DNA from: SIG714 sp045629725
Lineage (GTDB): Bacteria; Bacillota; Clostridia; Oscillospirales; CAG-272
NCBI GenBank assembly: GCA_045629725.1
Contig: JAZQRT010000077.1
Location: 1-28,957, forward strand
DNA: 28,957 bases
Direction: 5' to 3'
The notes beneath the pieces were generated by a model. The model had not been told where the DNA came from, made no database searches, and saw only the letters and a program-made list of their open reading frames with translations. Position numbers and translations under genes: made by a program. This document shows positions 7,813 to 15,023 of this stretch, piece after piece; position 1 is the stretch's first letter; each line of letters opens with the position of its first letter.

Positions 7813-8958
7813 TTATTTCGCCGCAGGTGCTTTTTTTGAATTTTTGCGGTTTCTTGAGCGGCGGCGCTTTTTGAAGGGGCGCTTTCTTGCGGGAGCCTTT
7901 ACCTCGTAGATATCGTCGATAAGATAGGAGATATCGGGGGCTTCCATCTGGAGAAATTCGCCGTAATTCATTCCGATCATGGAAAGAAGCTCCTCGGGGG
8001 AGATAAATGTGGGATGGGAATGATATTCGGGGAATTTTTCAAGGGGCGGTTTAATCACCATGTTACCGAATTCATCGTACTCGCGGTTGTAGATGAAATA
8101 ATTACATTCGCAGATCTTTTCCGTAACCTGTCCTCCGCAATCGGCAATAAGCTGAATAAGCTTTGCGCTTTCGCGGTAGTTTCGGTAAATAAATCCGGGG
8201 TAGAGGAAGAATCGCTTGCCTACAAGATTGTTGTTTCTTGTAATTCCCTTAACGTTGTAGATAAATCTCTGAACGCAGATGTAATTGTCGCTTCCGAATT
8301 CAGCAAGATTGGAATGATCTCCCATCACGGATTTACGGATGAAATTACCCTCACGGCGGTAAACAAGCACGGAATAATCATTCAGCTCGTTTATGCAGTT
8401 GGGATATTTGCGGATAAGCTCCTCGGGACTTGTGCGGAACTTGAGGCAGAGGTTTTTGAGGACCTCAAGGGTGAGGAGGGAATCGTCGTCACTCTTATGT
8501 ATTTCCTGTCGGCAGCAAACACCGAAATATGCCTCAGCCGAGGAGAGGGACATCATATTCTTCATTCCGATCTCATAACGAAGCATACGCTGAACGTCAT
8601 AGGATTTGAAATTTATGCAGGGAAGAATATATCTTTCGCACTCGGAACGCAGGAAGTTTGCATCGTTTTCCGAAGCGTACCCGAAAACAAGAGCGTCCTT
8701 AGCACTAAGAAGCGCCTTGATCCTGCGGTAAAAAGCAGGAAAATCGGGGGCGCGCTTGAACTGCTCGGGTGAATATGCAAGCTTTATGTAATTTTTACCC
8801 TTTCTCCCAAGCATAAAGGGAGCCTTGGGGTTAATGACTATATCTTCTTTTTCAAGTATATTAAAAAATCGGTCGGTTATAACGTAACCGAATGAGCATA
8901 TTTTGCCGTCACCGTTAAAACAGTTGGCGCACTCTATATCAAAAAATATGTATCTCAT
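7813..8958 (-). CDS. DEDDh-type 3'-5' exonuclease with a probable BRCT domain and basic tail
   Basis: The first ~170 residues form a DnaQ/RNase T-like exonuclease fold: FFDIE gives Asp7 and Glu9, NDANFL gives Asp99, and HKSDDD gives His154 and Asp159, the DEDDh metal and base set. Residues about 245-290 (LVGKRFFLYPGF, then IADCGGQVTEKICECNYFIY) have the look of a BRCT domain, with the Gly-Gly turn at 275-276. The last ~27 residues are rich in Arg and Lys and are probably unstructured nucleic-acid contacts. I chose ATG 8958 (381 residues) because GGAG lies six bases upstream and the next codons run straight into the first catalytic strand; the GTG at 8979 would put that GGAG inside the gene. 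It is monocistronic. The substrate (DNA or RNA, repair or degradation) is not settled. Confidence 0.85.
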   Translation of the reverse strand: MRYIFFDIECANCFNGDGKICSFGYVITDRFFNILEKEDIVINPKAPFMLGRKGKNYIKLAYSPEQFKRAPDFPAFYRRIKALLSAKDALVFGYASENDANFLRSECERYILPCINFKSYDVQRMLRYEIGMKNMMSLSSAEAYFGVCCRQEIHKSDDDSLLTLEVLKNLCLKFRTSPEELIRKYPNCINELNDYSVLVYRREGNFIRKSVMGDHSNLAEFGSDNYICVQRFIYNVKGITRNNNLVGKRFFLYPGFIYRNYRESAKLIQLIADCGGQVTEKICECNYFIYNREYDEFGNMVIKPPLEKFPEYHSHPTFISPEELLSMIGMNYGEFLQMEAPDISYLIDDIYEVKAPARKRPFKKRRRSRNRKNSKKAPAAK

Positions 8959-8987
8959 ACCATACTCCAATAAAAACACTAAAAACT

Positions 8988-9016
8988 ATTTTATACCAAA
9001 ACAACCAATATGTCAA
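8988..9016 (-). promoter_or_regulatory. Predicted sigma-A promoter of the exonuclease gene
   Basis: On the minus strand TTGACA (9016-9011), a 17-base spacer and TAAAAT (8993-8988). This is a near-consensus vegetative promoter about 30 bases upstream of the chosen start. Confidence 0.75.
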
Positions 9017-9103
9017 GATGTTTTTGGGGATTTATGAAAAAAGGTGCCTTTTTAAGGCTTTTTTTGAAAAATATGAAAAAATATATAATGCATGTAATTT
9101 TAA

Positions 9104-9139
9104 AAAGGCTTTCTCGGTTCATATAGGTGAAAGGCCTTT
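9104..9139 (+). promoter_or_regulatory. Hairpin in the leader of the sigma factor gene
   Basis: AAAGGCTTTC (9104-9113) pairs with GAAAGGCCTTT (9129-9139) with one bulged base and a 15-base loop, ending about 14 bases before the ribosome site of the sigma gene. No T-run follows, so it is not an obvious terminator. A TATAAT lies upstream at 9084-9089 but without a convincing -35 box. Function unknown. Confidence 0.35.
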
Positions 9140-9167
9140 ACAGAACAAGCAAGAAAGGGGTGAAAAA

Positions 9168-9725
9168 GTGGAGGATAGCAAAATAATCAAGCTTTACAAA
9201 GAACGAAGCGAAGAAGCAATTTGGAACACAAAGGCAAAATACGGTCAGTATTGCAGATATATTTTAAAAAACTTTTTATCTTCCGAACAGGAGATAGAAG
9301 AAGTTGAAAACGACGTTTATCTGAAGCTGTGGCTCACAATACCGAGTACAGAGGTACAATCCCTCAAGGGATATATAGGACTTGTTGCCAGATCTCTTGC
9401 AATTAAATATTGCGAGAAAAAGCAGGCAGTAAAACGCGGCGGGAATATGTATATAGTTCTTGATGAGCTTGCGGAGTGTATTCCCGATAATACGGGCGGC
9501 GGCGATATTGTTGAGGGCGTTGCTCTGAGAGATGCTTTGGGCAGATTCCTTCGCTCTGCACCTGAAAAAACAAGAAAGATCTTCATAAGACGGTATTGGT
9601 ATGCGGCGAGTGTTGAAGATATCGCCGAGGAATACGGAATGAGCAAAAACAGTGTTTTGGTTCTTCTTCACCGTACACGAAAAAAACTTAAAAAATTTTT
9701 GGAGAAAGAGGGATACAGTGTATGA
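9168..9725 (+). CDS. ECF-type RNA polymerase sigma factor
   Basis: This 185-residue protein carries sigma region 2 (the ...EEVENDVYLKLWLTI... core-binding helices and the SLKGYIGLVARSLAIKYC segment for -10 recognition) and region 4 near the C-terminus (RKIFIRRYWY, then VEDIAEEYGMSKNSVLVLLHRTRKKLKK), with only a short linker between, as in extracytoplasmic-function sigmas. The frame is open from 9018, but the first 50 codons are AT-rich, low complexity and cover the leader hairpin. GTG 9168 is the better start because it has AAAGGGG about seven bases upstream and begins the homologous region. Its stop overlaps the next gene by four bases (ATGA), the usual sigma/anti-sigma arrangement, so that gene most likely encodes its inhibitor. 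Confidence 0.9.
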   Translation: MEDSKIIKLYKERSEEAIWNTKAKYGQYCRYILKNFLSSEQEIEEVENDVYLKLWLTIPSTEVQSLKGYIGLVARSLAIKYCEKKQAVKRGGNMYIVLDELAECIPDNTGGGDIVEGVALRDALGRFLRSAPEKTRKIFIRRYWYAASVEDIAEEYGMSKNSVLVLLHRTRKKLKKFLEKEGYSV

Positions 9726-10921
9726 CAAACGAAAAATTATTTAAAGAGATAAGCGGAATCGACACAGACCTTGTGCTTGAGGCTGCACCCTGTGAAAGAA
9801 AGCATAAAACCTCAAAGCGGCATGTAAACATAATGAGATATGCAGCTGTTTGCGCGGCTTTTGCACTTATAGTTGCAGGTTTGGGAATGTTTGTTCATTC
9901 TCGAAATAACACTCCGAGCGTAGCTTCTGAGGTTGTAGCAAATATATACCTTGATGTTAATCCCGGAATTGAAATTGAACTTGATTGTGAAAACATTGTT
10001 GTAGATGTAAAAGCTGTCAATGCCGATGGAGAAAAGGTTATTGGTGATGTTGACTATACAGGAAAATCTGCCGAGGAAACGGTTTCCGAACTTGTAAAGT
10101 CAATGGTGGATAAAGGGTATATCAACGATGTTACAACCCATATGCTTTTGACCATCGAATCCGATGCCGATATGCAGGAGCTTAAAGAAAAGCTTTTGAG
10201 CGAAATAAGTATTGGTGTTAAGTCGATAGAGGGCAAGGTCATAGTTCAGATGACAAAGGCATCTGAGGATATTTCTGAAATTGCGAGTGAATACGGCATT
10301 ACTGCAGGAAAAGCCAAGCTAATAAAGGATATTTCAGAAAAATATGTAGAAAAGGAACTAGAAGAGCTTGCGGTGATGACAATTACCGAACTTAGCAATT
10401 TTGTTTATAAAAACGAAGCAAAGACGGACTATGAGTACGAAATGCCCGATGAAGTTAAAACGCCCGAGGGTTGGATGAGCGCAGAAGAAGCCTTTGAGAT
10501 TGTTATTAATGAGAATTTTCCATATTTGCCTTCTGATGTAGAAAAATTGGAAATTAATTCGGTAAAAGTTTATGGTGAAGTGTATGAGTTTGAATTTTAT
10601 TATAAGCTTTTTGCACATCATGGTACTGTGACGGTTACAGTTAACGGAATAACGGGTGAAACAAAACATATCAGTGGCGAAAGCGGAGGTTTAGAAGTCG
10701 ATTATTTGAATATTGCCCAGGCAAATGATGTGGCGATTGCTTATGTTAAAGATAAATTCCTTTCAATTAGACAAGTAATCGGTACAACAGGCGGCTCGGT
10801 AAGCGGAATATGGCACTATGTTTTTGAAATCGAAGGAACGAGCTATGACAATGAGGAAATAAAGTACACATTGTATATTGACGCCCAAACAGGCGAACTT
10901 CTCGAAATGAAACAGAATTAA
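9722..10921 (+). CDS. Membrane anti-sigma factor with RsgI-like domain and PepSY-like C-terminus
   Basis: This is a single-pass membrane protein of 399 residues. The cytoplasmic N-terminus (1-38) has the short ISGIDTDLVLEAA motif seen in clostridial ECF anti-sigmas. A transmembrane helix covers about 39-57. The outer region 72-205 matches the RsgI periplasmic domain: IYLDVNPGIEIEL, then an NADGE turn and EYGITAGKAKLI. It contains the Asn80-Pro81 bond at the position where RsgI of Clostridium thermocellum is reported to cleave itself. Residues about 250-318 and 328-397 look like two PepSY repeats (SAEEAFEI...GTVTVTVNGITGE and the final YTLYIDAQTGELLEMK). Coupling to the sigma gene points to envelope signalling by cleavage. 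The ligand is unknown, and no carbohydrate-binding module is seen. Confidence 0.85.
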   Translation: MTNEKLFKEISGIDTDLVLEAAPCERKHKTSKRHVNIMRYAAVCAAFALIVAGLGMFVHSRNNTPSVASEVVANIYLDVNPGIEIELDCENIVVDVKAVNADGEKVIGDVDYTGKSAEETVSELVKSMVDKGYINDVTTHMLLTIESDADMQELKEKLLSEISIGVKSIEGKVIVQMTKASEDISEIASEYGITAGKAKLIKDISEKYVEKELEELAVMTITELSNFVYKNEAKTDYEYEMPDEVKTPEGWMSAEEAFEIVINENFPYLPSDVEKLEINSVKVYGEVYEFEFYYKLFAHHGTVTVTVNGITGETKHISGESGGLEVDYLNIAQANDVAIAYVKDKFLSIRQVIGTTGGSVSGIWHYVFEIEGTSYDNEEIKYTLYIDAQTGELLEMKQN

Positions 10922-10945
10922 GCACGGAAATTAACCCAAACAAAT

Positions 10946-10989
10946 AAAAAATCCGGTGGGAGTCCAAAAGATTCCCATCGGATTTTTTT
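10946..10989. terminator. Bidirectional terminator between the anti-sigma and murI genes
   Basis: AAAAAATCCGGTGGGA (10946-10961) pairs with TCCCATCGGATTTTTT (10973-10988), a 16-bp stem with one G-T pair and an 11-base loop. A-run and T-run flank both sides, so it serves the sigma/anti-sigma operon (+) and murI (-). Confidence 0.88.
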
Positions 10990-10998
10990 AAAATTGTT

Positions 10999-11751
10999 TT
11001 ATGAATTCAAAAGCATACCTGCACGCATTTCAAATTCCGGATCATTTGCTGTATTTATGAAAATGCGCTTGCCTGCAGGCGGTGTGTCGCAGGGGACGTC
11101 CTTTATCCTTCTGAAAAGATTGTTTGCAGTTCCAAGACCGCCGTCGATGATATCACGGCATTCCGTTACGTTGAAAACTGCATTTTTCACAAAGGGATAA
11201 TGTGTGCACCCAAGAACGATGCAGTCAAAGGGTTGTGTATAGGGCGCAAATATATCCGAGAGGAATTTTTCAAGATTTCCCCCCTCAAGCTCTCCACGTT
11301 CAACGAAATCAACAAGACCGGGGCATGGAATGGATGTAATATCCGCGTTTGTATCGTATTTGGAAAGAAGCTCGCGGAATTTACGCTCACGCAGAGTCAT
11401 CTTAGTTGCCATAACGCCGATACGTCCTCCGGGGTGGCGTTCCGCTGCGGGCTTGAGAGCGGGCTCGATACCGAGAACGGGAATGTGGGAATAAATCTCT
11501 CTGAGCCTTGTGATGGCGGCAGAGGTTGCGGTATTGCAGGCAACGGTAATGGCTCTGATGGGATATTTTTCATATACGGAGGCAATTGCAGAAAGGGTAA
11601 GCTCTGCCACTTCCTCGGGAGGTCGGTCGCCGTAGGGCATGTTTTTATTGTCTGCAAGGTATATGTAATCTTCTTCGGGATGCTGACGGATAGCCTCGCG
11701 CAGTACTGAAAGACCGCCGAGCCCCGAATCAAAGAAAAGTAAATATGACAT
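10999..11751 (-). CDS. murI: Glutamate racemase
   Basis: The enzyme makes D-glutamate for peptidoglycan from L-glutamate without a cofactor, using two Cys residues as acid/base. Both are present: the Cys in VACNTATS and the Cys in LGCTHYPF. The N-terminal FDSGLGGLSV and the ADNKNMPYG loop are also typical. Length is about 250, normal for the family. I prefer ATG 11751, which starts SYLLFFDSG; AAAGGA lies 13 bases upstream. The in-frame GTG at 11763 is only one base after that AAAGGA and is unlikely. It follows the AraC gene by 18 bases on the same strand, so it is probably read through from it, an unexpected pairing for a cell wall gene. Confidence 0.94.
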   Translation of the reverse strand: MSYLLFFDSGLGGLSVLREAIRQHPEEDYIYLADNKNMPYGDRPPEEVAELTLSAIASVYEKYPIRAITVACNTATSAAITRLREIYSHIPVLGIEPALKPAAERHPGGRIGVMATKMTLRERKFRELLSKYDTNADITSIPCPGLVDFVERGELEGGNLEKFLSDIFAPYTQPFDCIVLGCTHYPFVKNAVFNVTECRDIIDGGLGTANNLFRRIKDVPCDTPPAGKRIFINTANDPEFEMRAGMLLNS

Positions 11752-11769
11752 ATCTTTTGTCACGTCCTT

Positions 11770-12585
11770 TCAAAGAGAGGTCTCCTCAGAGGGAAGAACT
11801 CCCATAAGTCTTTTATAGGTCTTGGTAAAATAGGACATATTTTCAAAGCCGCATTCAATGGCAACCTCGTTTATTTTGTATTTCCCTGTTTTGAGCATAC
11901 GGCAGGCTTGCTGACACCTGACGAGATTTACGTAATTTACAAGAGTGAAGCCCGTGATCGATTTGAATTTACGGGAGAAATATGCGCGGGAAAGTCCCGA
12001 TGCTTCGGATATATCCTCAACGGTGATGCGCTTTGCAAAGTTTTCCTTGATGAATTTGATGGCAAGCTTGATGTTGGGGAGATTTTGAGGCTCAATGTAT
12101 TCATTGGTATCCGCATTTTCCTCCTGCACGTCCTTTTCCGTATAATTCAAAAGGAAAACAAGCATGTCAAGGACGGAAAGCTTGATCTTTGCCTCCTTGT
12201 AATCTCCGCCGCACTCGTAATGGTCAATTATGCTTTGATATTTTTTCGTAAGCGCGGGGTTATTTATAATATGTACAAATCGAAGCTCCTCTGCGGGAAT
12301 GCCGTTAAAAGCACAAAAATCGTTATCTATGATAATGCAGTAGTATTTGATTATTTTATCGCTTTCCACCATGTGGAGATTTTCTGAATTGACAACGAAA
12401 ATATCCCCCTTTTTTACGGAGTAGCTCGAAAAATTGCAGACAACTCTGCCTTCGCCCTCAATAAAGTACAAAAGTTCTATATTTTCGTGCCAATGGGTAA
12501 AGTCCTTCATGTCGCGTCTGATAACGTCCTGCCTTATAATGAAAGGCAATCTTTTTTTGTCAAGACCGTGAAGTTCGTATTTCAT
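11770..12585 (-). CDS. AraC-family transcriptional regulator with cupin sensor domain
   Basis: This is a 271-residue regulator. The N-terminal cupin has FTHWHENIELLYFIEGEG (about 29-46) followed by VKKGDIFVVNSENLHMV, the pattern of sugar-responsive AraC proteins. The C-terminal double helix-turn-helix is clear (RITVEDISEASGLSRAYFSRKFK; YKINEVAIECGFENMSYFTKTYKR). I place the start at ATG 12585, with AAGGAG nine bases upstream; the frame runs 15 codons further but without a ribosome site. It is divergent from the sugar isomerase/dehydrogenase operon 147 bases away and is the likely regulator of that operon. murI follows directly. Confidence 0.92.
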   Translation of the reverse strand: MKYELHGLDKKRLPFIIRQDVIRRDMKDFTHWHENIELLYFIEGEGRVVCNFSSYSVKKGDIFVVNSENLHMVESDKIIKYYCIIIDNDFCAFNGIPAEELRFVHIINNPALTKKYQSIIDHYECGGDYKEAKIKLSVLDMLVFLLNYTEKDVQEENADTNEYIEPQNLPNIKLAIKFIKENFAKRITVEDISEASGLSRAYFSRKFKSITGFTLVNYVNLVRCQQACRMLKTGKYKINEVAIECGFENMSYFTKTYKRLMGVLPSEETSL

Positions 12586-12668
12586 TTGTGTTATCTCCTT
12601 TTCGGAAAAATATAGGGGGTAAAAAAGCATAAAAGCATAATTGTGTTATAAATTGTTTTAAATGTTGC

Positions 12669-12697
12669 TTGAAAACACATCGAATATATTATACAAT
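12669..12697 (+). promoter_or_regulatory. Predicted sigma-A promoter of the sugar isomerase operon
   Basis: TTGAAA (12669-12674), a 17-base spacer, then TACAAT (12692-12697). A short leader of about 30 bases follows, with GAGGTG eight bases before the ATG at 12733. Confidence 0.7.
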
Positions 12698-12732
12698 AAA
12701 AATGATAAAAAATCAATACGAGGTGAAAAAAT

Positions 12733-13692
12733 ATGTACAATTTTCCTATCGGCGTAATCGTTGAATCTTTCACAGGTAAAACAGAAGACTGCATCAAGAA
12801 AGCTGCTGCTATCGGCGCACAGGGTATTCAGATGTACATGACCGCTTACGGTCTTGCTGAGAACCACGTTGACAACATGACAACAGAGCGTCAGAAAATG
12901 CTTCTTGACATGGTTAAGAGCGAAGGCATGGTATTCTCTGCTATTTGCGGCGACCTTGGTGGAGACGCAGGTATGCGCGGTGGTTTCCAGAATCCCGAAG
13001 CTAACCCTCTTAAGATTGAAAAGTCCAAGAAGATCATGGAATTCGCAAAAGAATTCGGCACAGACGTTGTAACAACACACATCGGTAAGGTTCCGGAGGA
13101 TCCCACATGCGACACATACAAGATCATTCAGGAAGCATGCTTCCAGCTTGCTGAGTTCGCAGACTCCATGGGCTCTCACTTTGCTATCGAAACAGGTCCC
13201 GAACCCTCTGCACGTCTTGGTGACTTCCTTGATTCTCTCAACTCCACAGGTGTTGCAGTAAACTTTGACCCTGCTAACCTTGTTATGTGCTCTGCTGACA
13301 ATGACCTTGCAGTTGCAGTTCACAGACTTAAGAAGTACATCGTTCATACACATGCTAAGGACGGTATGATGCTTAAGAACGTTGACCCTGCAGTTCTTTA
13401 CTCAGGCGAGCAGGACATCACCGACTTCATTAAGGAAGGCGGAGATGCAGTTGCAGATAAGTCCACAGGTAACCCTGTTCTTGATTCCATTATCGCTGCA
13501 ACAGTTAAGGGCGCTCCTTTCATTGAGCTTCCTCTCGGATACGGTAACGTTAACTGGAACGGCTACCTCAGAGCTCTCCAGGATATCGGATACAAGGGCT
13601 TCCTCACAATCGAGCGTGAGTGCGGTGCTGATCCCGCAGCTGATATCACTATGGCTGCTAACTTCCTCCGCGGCAAGTTCCAGATGCTTTAA
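12733..13692 (+). CDS. Sugar phosphate isomerase/epimerase family protein (xylose isomerase-like TIM barrel)
   Basis: This 319-residue protein belongs to the metal-dependent TIM barrel superfamily of xylose isomerase, IolE/IolI and endonuclease IV. Candidate metal ligands sit at strand ends: Glu153 (AIETGPE), Asp179 (VNFDPAN), His205/His207 (IVHTHAKD) and Glu294 (TIERECG). The N-terminal IGVIVESF strand and the IQMYM strand also fit. It probably isomerises or epimerises a keto-sugar or keto-polyol in partnership with the dehydrogenase gene 57 bases downstream. Substrate unknown. Codons are strongly biased (GCT for Ala, AAC for Asn, CGT/CGC for Arg), unlike the flanking genes, which suggests high expression. 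The annotation to family level is firm, the reaction is not. Confidence 0.88.
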   Translation: MYNFPIGVIVESFTGKTEDCIKKAAAIGAQGIQMYMTAYGLAENHVDNMTTERQKMLLDMVKSEGMVFSAICGDLGGDAGMRGGFQNPEANPLKIEKSKKIMEFAKEFGTDVVTTHIGKVPEDPTCDTYKIIQEACFQLAEFADSMGSHFAIETGPEPSARLGDFLDSLNSTGVAVNFDPANLVMCSADNDLAVAVHRLKKYIVHTHAKDGMMLKNVDPAVLYSGEQDITDFIKEGGDAVADKSTGNPVLDSIIAATVKGAPFIELPLGYGNVNWNGYLRALQDIGYKGFLTIERECGADPAADITMAANFLRGKFQML

Positions 13693-13749
13693 TTGAAAAT
13701 AAGAAATTTATAAAAATATAATTTATAAACATTAAGGAGAATTTATACA

Positions 13750-14817
13750 ATGATGAAGGTTGCTGTAATCGGCGTTGGATCAATTTCCGACTGCCATCTT
13801 GATTCCTATGTAAAGAACCCCGAAACAGAGCTTTATGCTATCTGTGATATCAACCCCAAGACACTTAAGGCACAGGGCGATCGTTATAACATTCCCGAAG
13901 AGCGCCGTTACCTTGACTACAAGGAACTCCTCAAGGTTGAGGAGATCGAAGCAGTTTCTGTTTGTACATGGAACAGCGAGCACGCTCCCATTACAATAGC
14001 TGCACTTCAGGCTGGCAAGCACGTAATGTGCGAAAAGCCCATGGCTACAAACGTAGAAGATGCAAAGGCAATGCTTGAGGCTGCTAAGGCAAGCGGAAAG
14101 CACCTCCAGATCGGTTTCGTTCGTCGTTTCGGTAACGATGCAGAAGTTCTTAAGGACCTTATCGAAAACGGATTCTTCGGAGATATCTACTATGCAAAGG
14201 CATCTTACCTCCGTCGTAACGGTAACCCCGAGGGTTGGTTCGGCGATAAGTCACGTTCAGGCGGCGGACCTCTCGTTGACCTTGGCGTACACGTAATTGA
14301 CCTTGTTCGTTACCTTGAAGGAAACAAGAAGCCCGTATCTGTTTACGGTGCAACATTCCAGAAGCTTCTCAACAGACCTAACCTTAAGACACCTAAGGGC
14401 TACTACTCTGCTTCCAGATCTGAAAACGATATCTGTAACGTAGAAGACCTTGCAACAGCTCTTATCCGTTTTGAGGACGGTTCCGTTCTCTCCGTTGAAG
14501 CATCCTTCTCTCTTAACATCAAGAAGGGCTCCGGCGCTATCGAACTCTTCGGTACAAAGGGCGGCGCTAAGCTTGACGGCGCTACACTTGACCTCACATC
14601 CGAAACTCTCAACTACATGACAGACATGACACTCTCTGAGTGCAAGACTGCTATGGGTGCTGATGCTTACCAGAAGGAAGTTGACCACTTCGTTGAGTGC
14701 ATCAAGGATCGTACACTCGTTTGCCAGGCTCCCGCAGAAGACGGCGTAACTCTCATGAAGATTCTTTGCGCTATCTACGAGTCTGCTGAAACAGGTCACG
14801 AAGTAGTTATCGACTAA
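13750..14817 (+). CDS. Gfo/Idh/MocA-family NAD(P)-dependent oxidoreductase
   Basis: This 355-residue protein has the two-domain layout of inositol/glucose-fructose oxidoreductases. The N-terminal Rossmann fold has VAVIGVGSISDCH (4-16) and an Asp after the second strand (CDINP). The EKP motif (95-97) holds the catalytic Lys96, and GGGPLVDLGVHVIDL (171-185) carries Asp177 and His181. It oxidises or reduces a sugar or polyol hydroxyl; the exact substrate is not visible. AAGGAG precedes the start at a normal distance. It shares the biased codon use of the preceding isomerase gene and ends at a strong terminator, so the two form one highly expressed operon. Confidence 0.93.
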   Translation: MMKVAVIGVGSISDCHLDSYVKNPETELYAICDINPKTLKAQGDRYNIPEERRYLDYKELLKVEEIEAVSVCTWNSEHAPITIAALQAGKHVMCEKPMATNVEDAKAMLEAAKASGKHLQIGFVRRFGNDAEVLKDLIENGFFGDIYYAKASYLRRNGNPEGWFGDKSRSGGGPLVDLGVHVIDLVRYLEGNKKPVSVYGATFQKLLNRPNLKTPKGYYSASRSENDICNVEDLATALIRFEDGSVLSVEASFSLNIKKGSGAIELFGTKGGAKLDGATLDLTSETLNYMTDMTLSECKTAMGADAYQKEVDHFVECIKDRTLVCQAPAEDGVTLMKILCAIYESAETGHEVVID

Positions 14818-14833
14818 TTAAAAAATCACAATT

Positions 14834-14869
14834 AAAAAATCTCAGATGGAAACATCTGAGATTTTTTTT
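14834..14869. terminator. Strong terminator after the oxidoreductase gene
   Basis: AAAAAATCTCAGATG (14834-14848) and its exact complement from 14853 form a 15-bp stem closed by a GAAA tetraloop, followed on the + strand by a T-run. The A-run on the left lets it also stop minus-strand transcripts coming from the aro operon. Confidence 0.9.
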
Positions 14870-14870
14870 A

Positions 14871-15016
14871 GGGGAGAAACTTTTTGAAAAAAGGTTTCTC
14901 CCCTTGCCCCCACTTCAAAAACTTTAATAAAGGGGATATTATATTACTTTTATTAAAGTTCTTTAATCCAAACTTTCTTACAAGAAAGTTTGGCGGGTCT
15001 TAGGGTGAAACCCTAA
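14871..15016. repeat. Intergenic block of four consecutive hairpins
   Basis: Four inverted repeats follow each other between convergent operons. First, GGGGAGAAAC (14871-14880) with GTTTCTCCCC (14894-14903), extended by T/A pairs. Second, 12-base arms AACTTTAATAAA (14920-14931) with 14949-14960. Third, CCAAACTTTCTT (14968-14979) with 14982-14993. Fourth, TTAGGGT (15000-15006) with ACCCTAA (15010-15016). The spacing and the alternation of hairpins with C-rich and G-rich linkers resemble dispersed intergenic repeats I recall from clostridial genomes. It may also help end the aro operon on the minus strand. Confidence 0.6.
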
Positions 15017-15023
15017 AACAAAC

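Noticed and set aside
8014..8772. Long open frame on the + strand inside the exonuclease gene
   Set aside because: It lies wholly opposite a gene with clear catalytic motifs and its own promoter, and its product shows no domain; antisense shadow.
9037..9062. A/T-rich inverted repeat resembling a terminator
   Set aside because: The loop would be only 2-4 bases, the stem is nearly all A-T, and no gene on the + strand ends just upstream.
9018..9167. Fifty extra N-terminal codons on the sigma factor frame
   Set aside because: The segment is AT-rich leader with a hairpin, no ribosome site precedes 9018, and the sigma homology begins at GTG 9168, which has AAAGGGG before it.
12733..14817. C-glycoside cleavage pathway of the DgpA/DgpC type
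   Set aside because: The fold pairing (Gfo/Idh plus isomerase-like barrel) matches, but no small DgpB-like subunit gene is present and neither protein shows a specific signature, so only family names are given.
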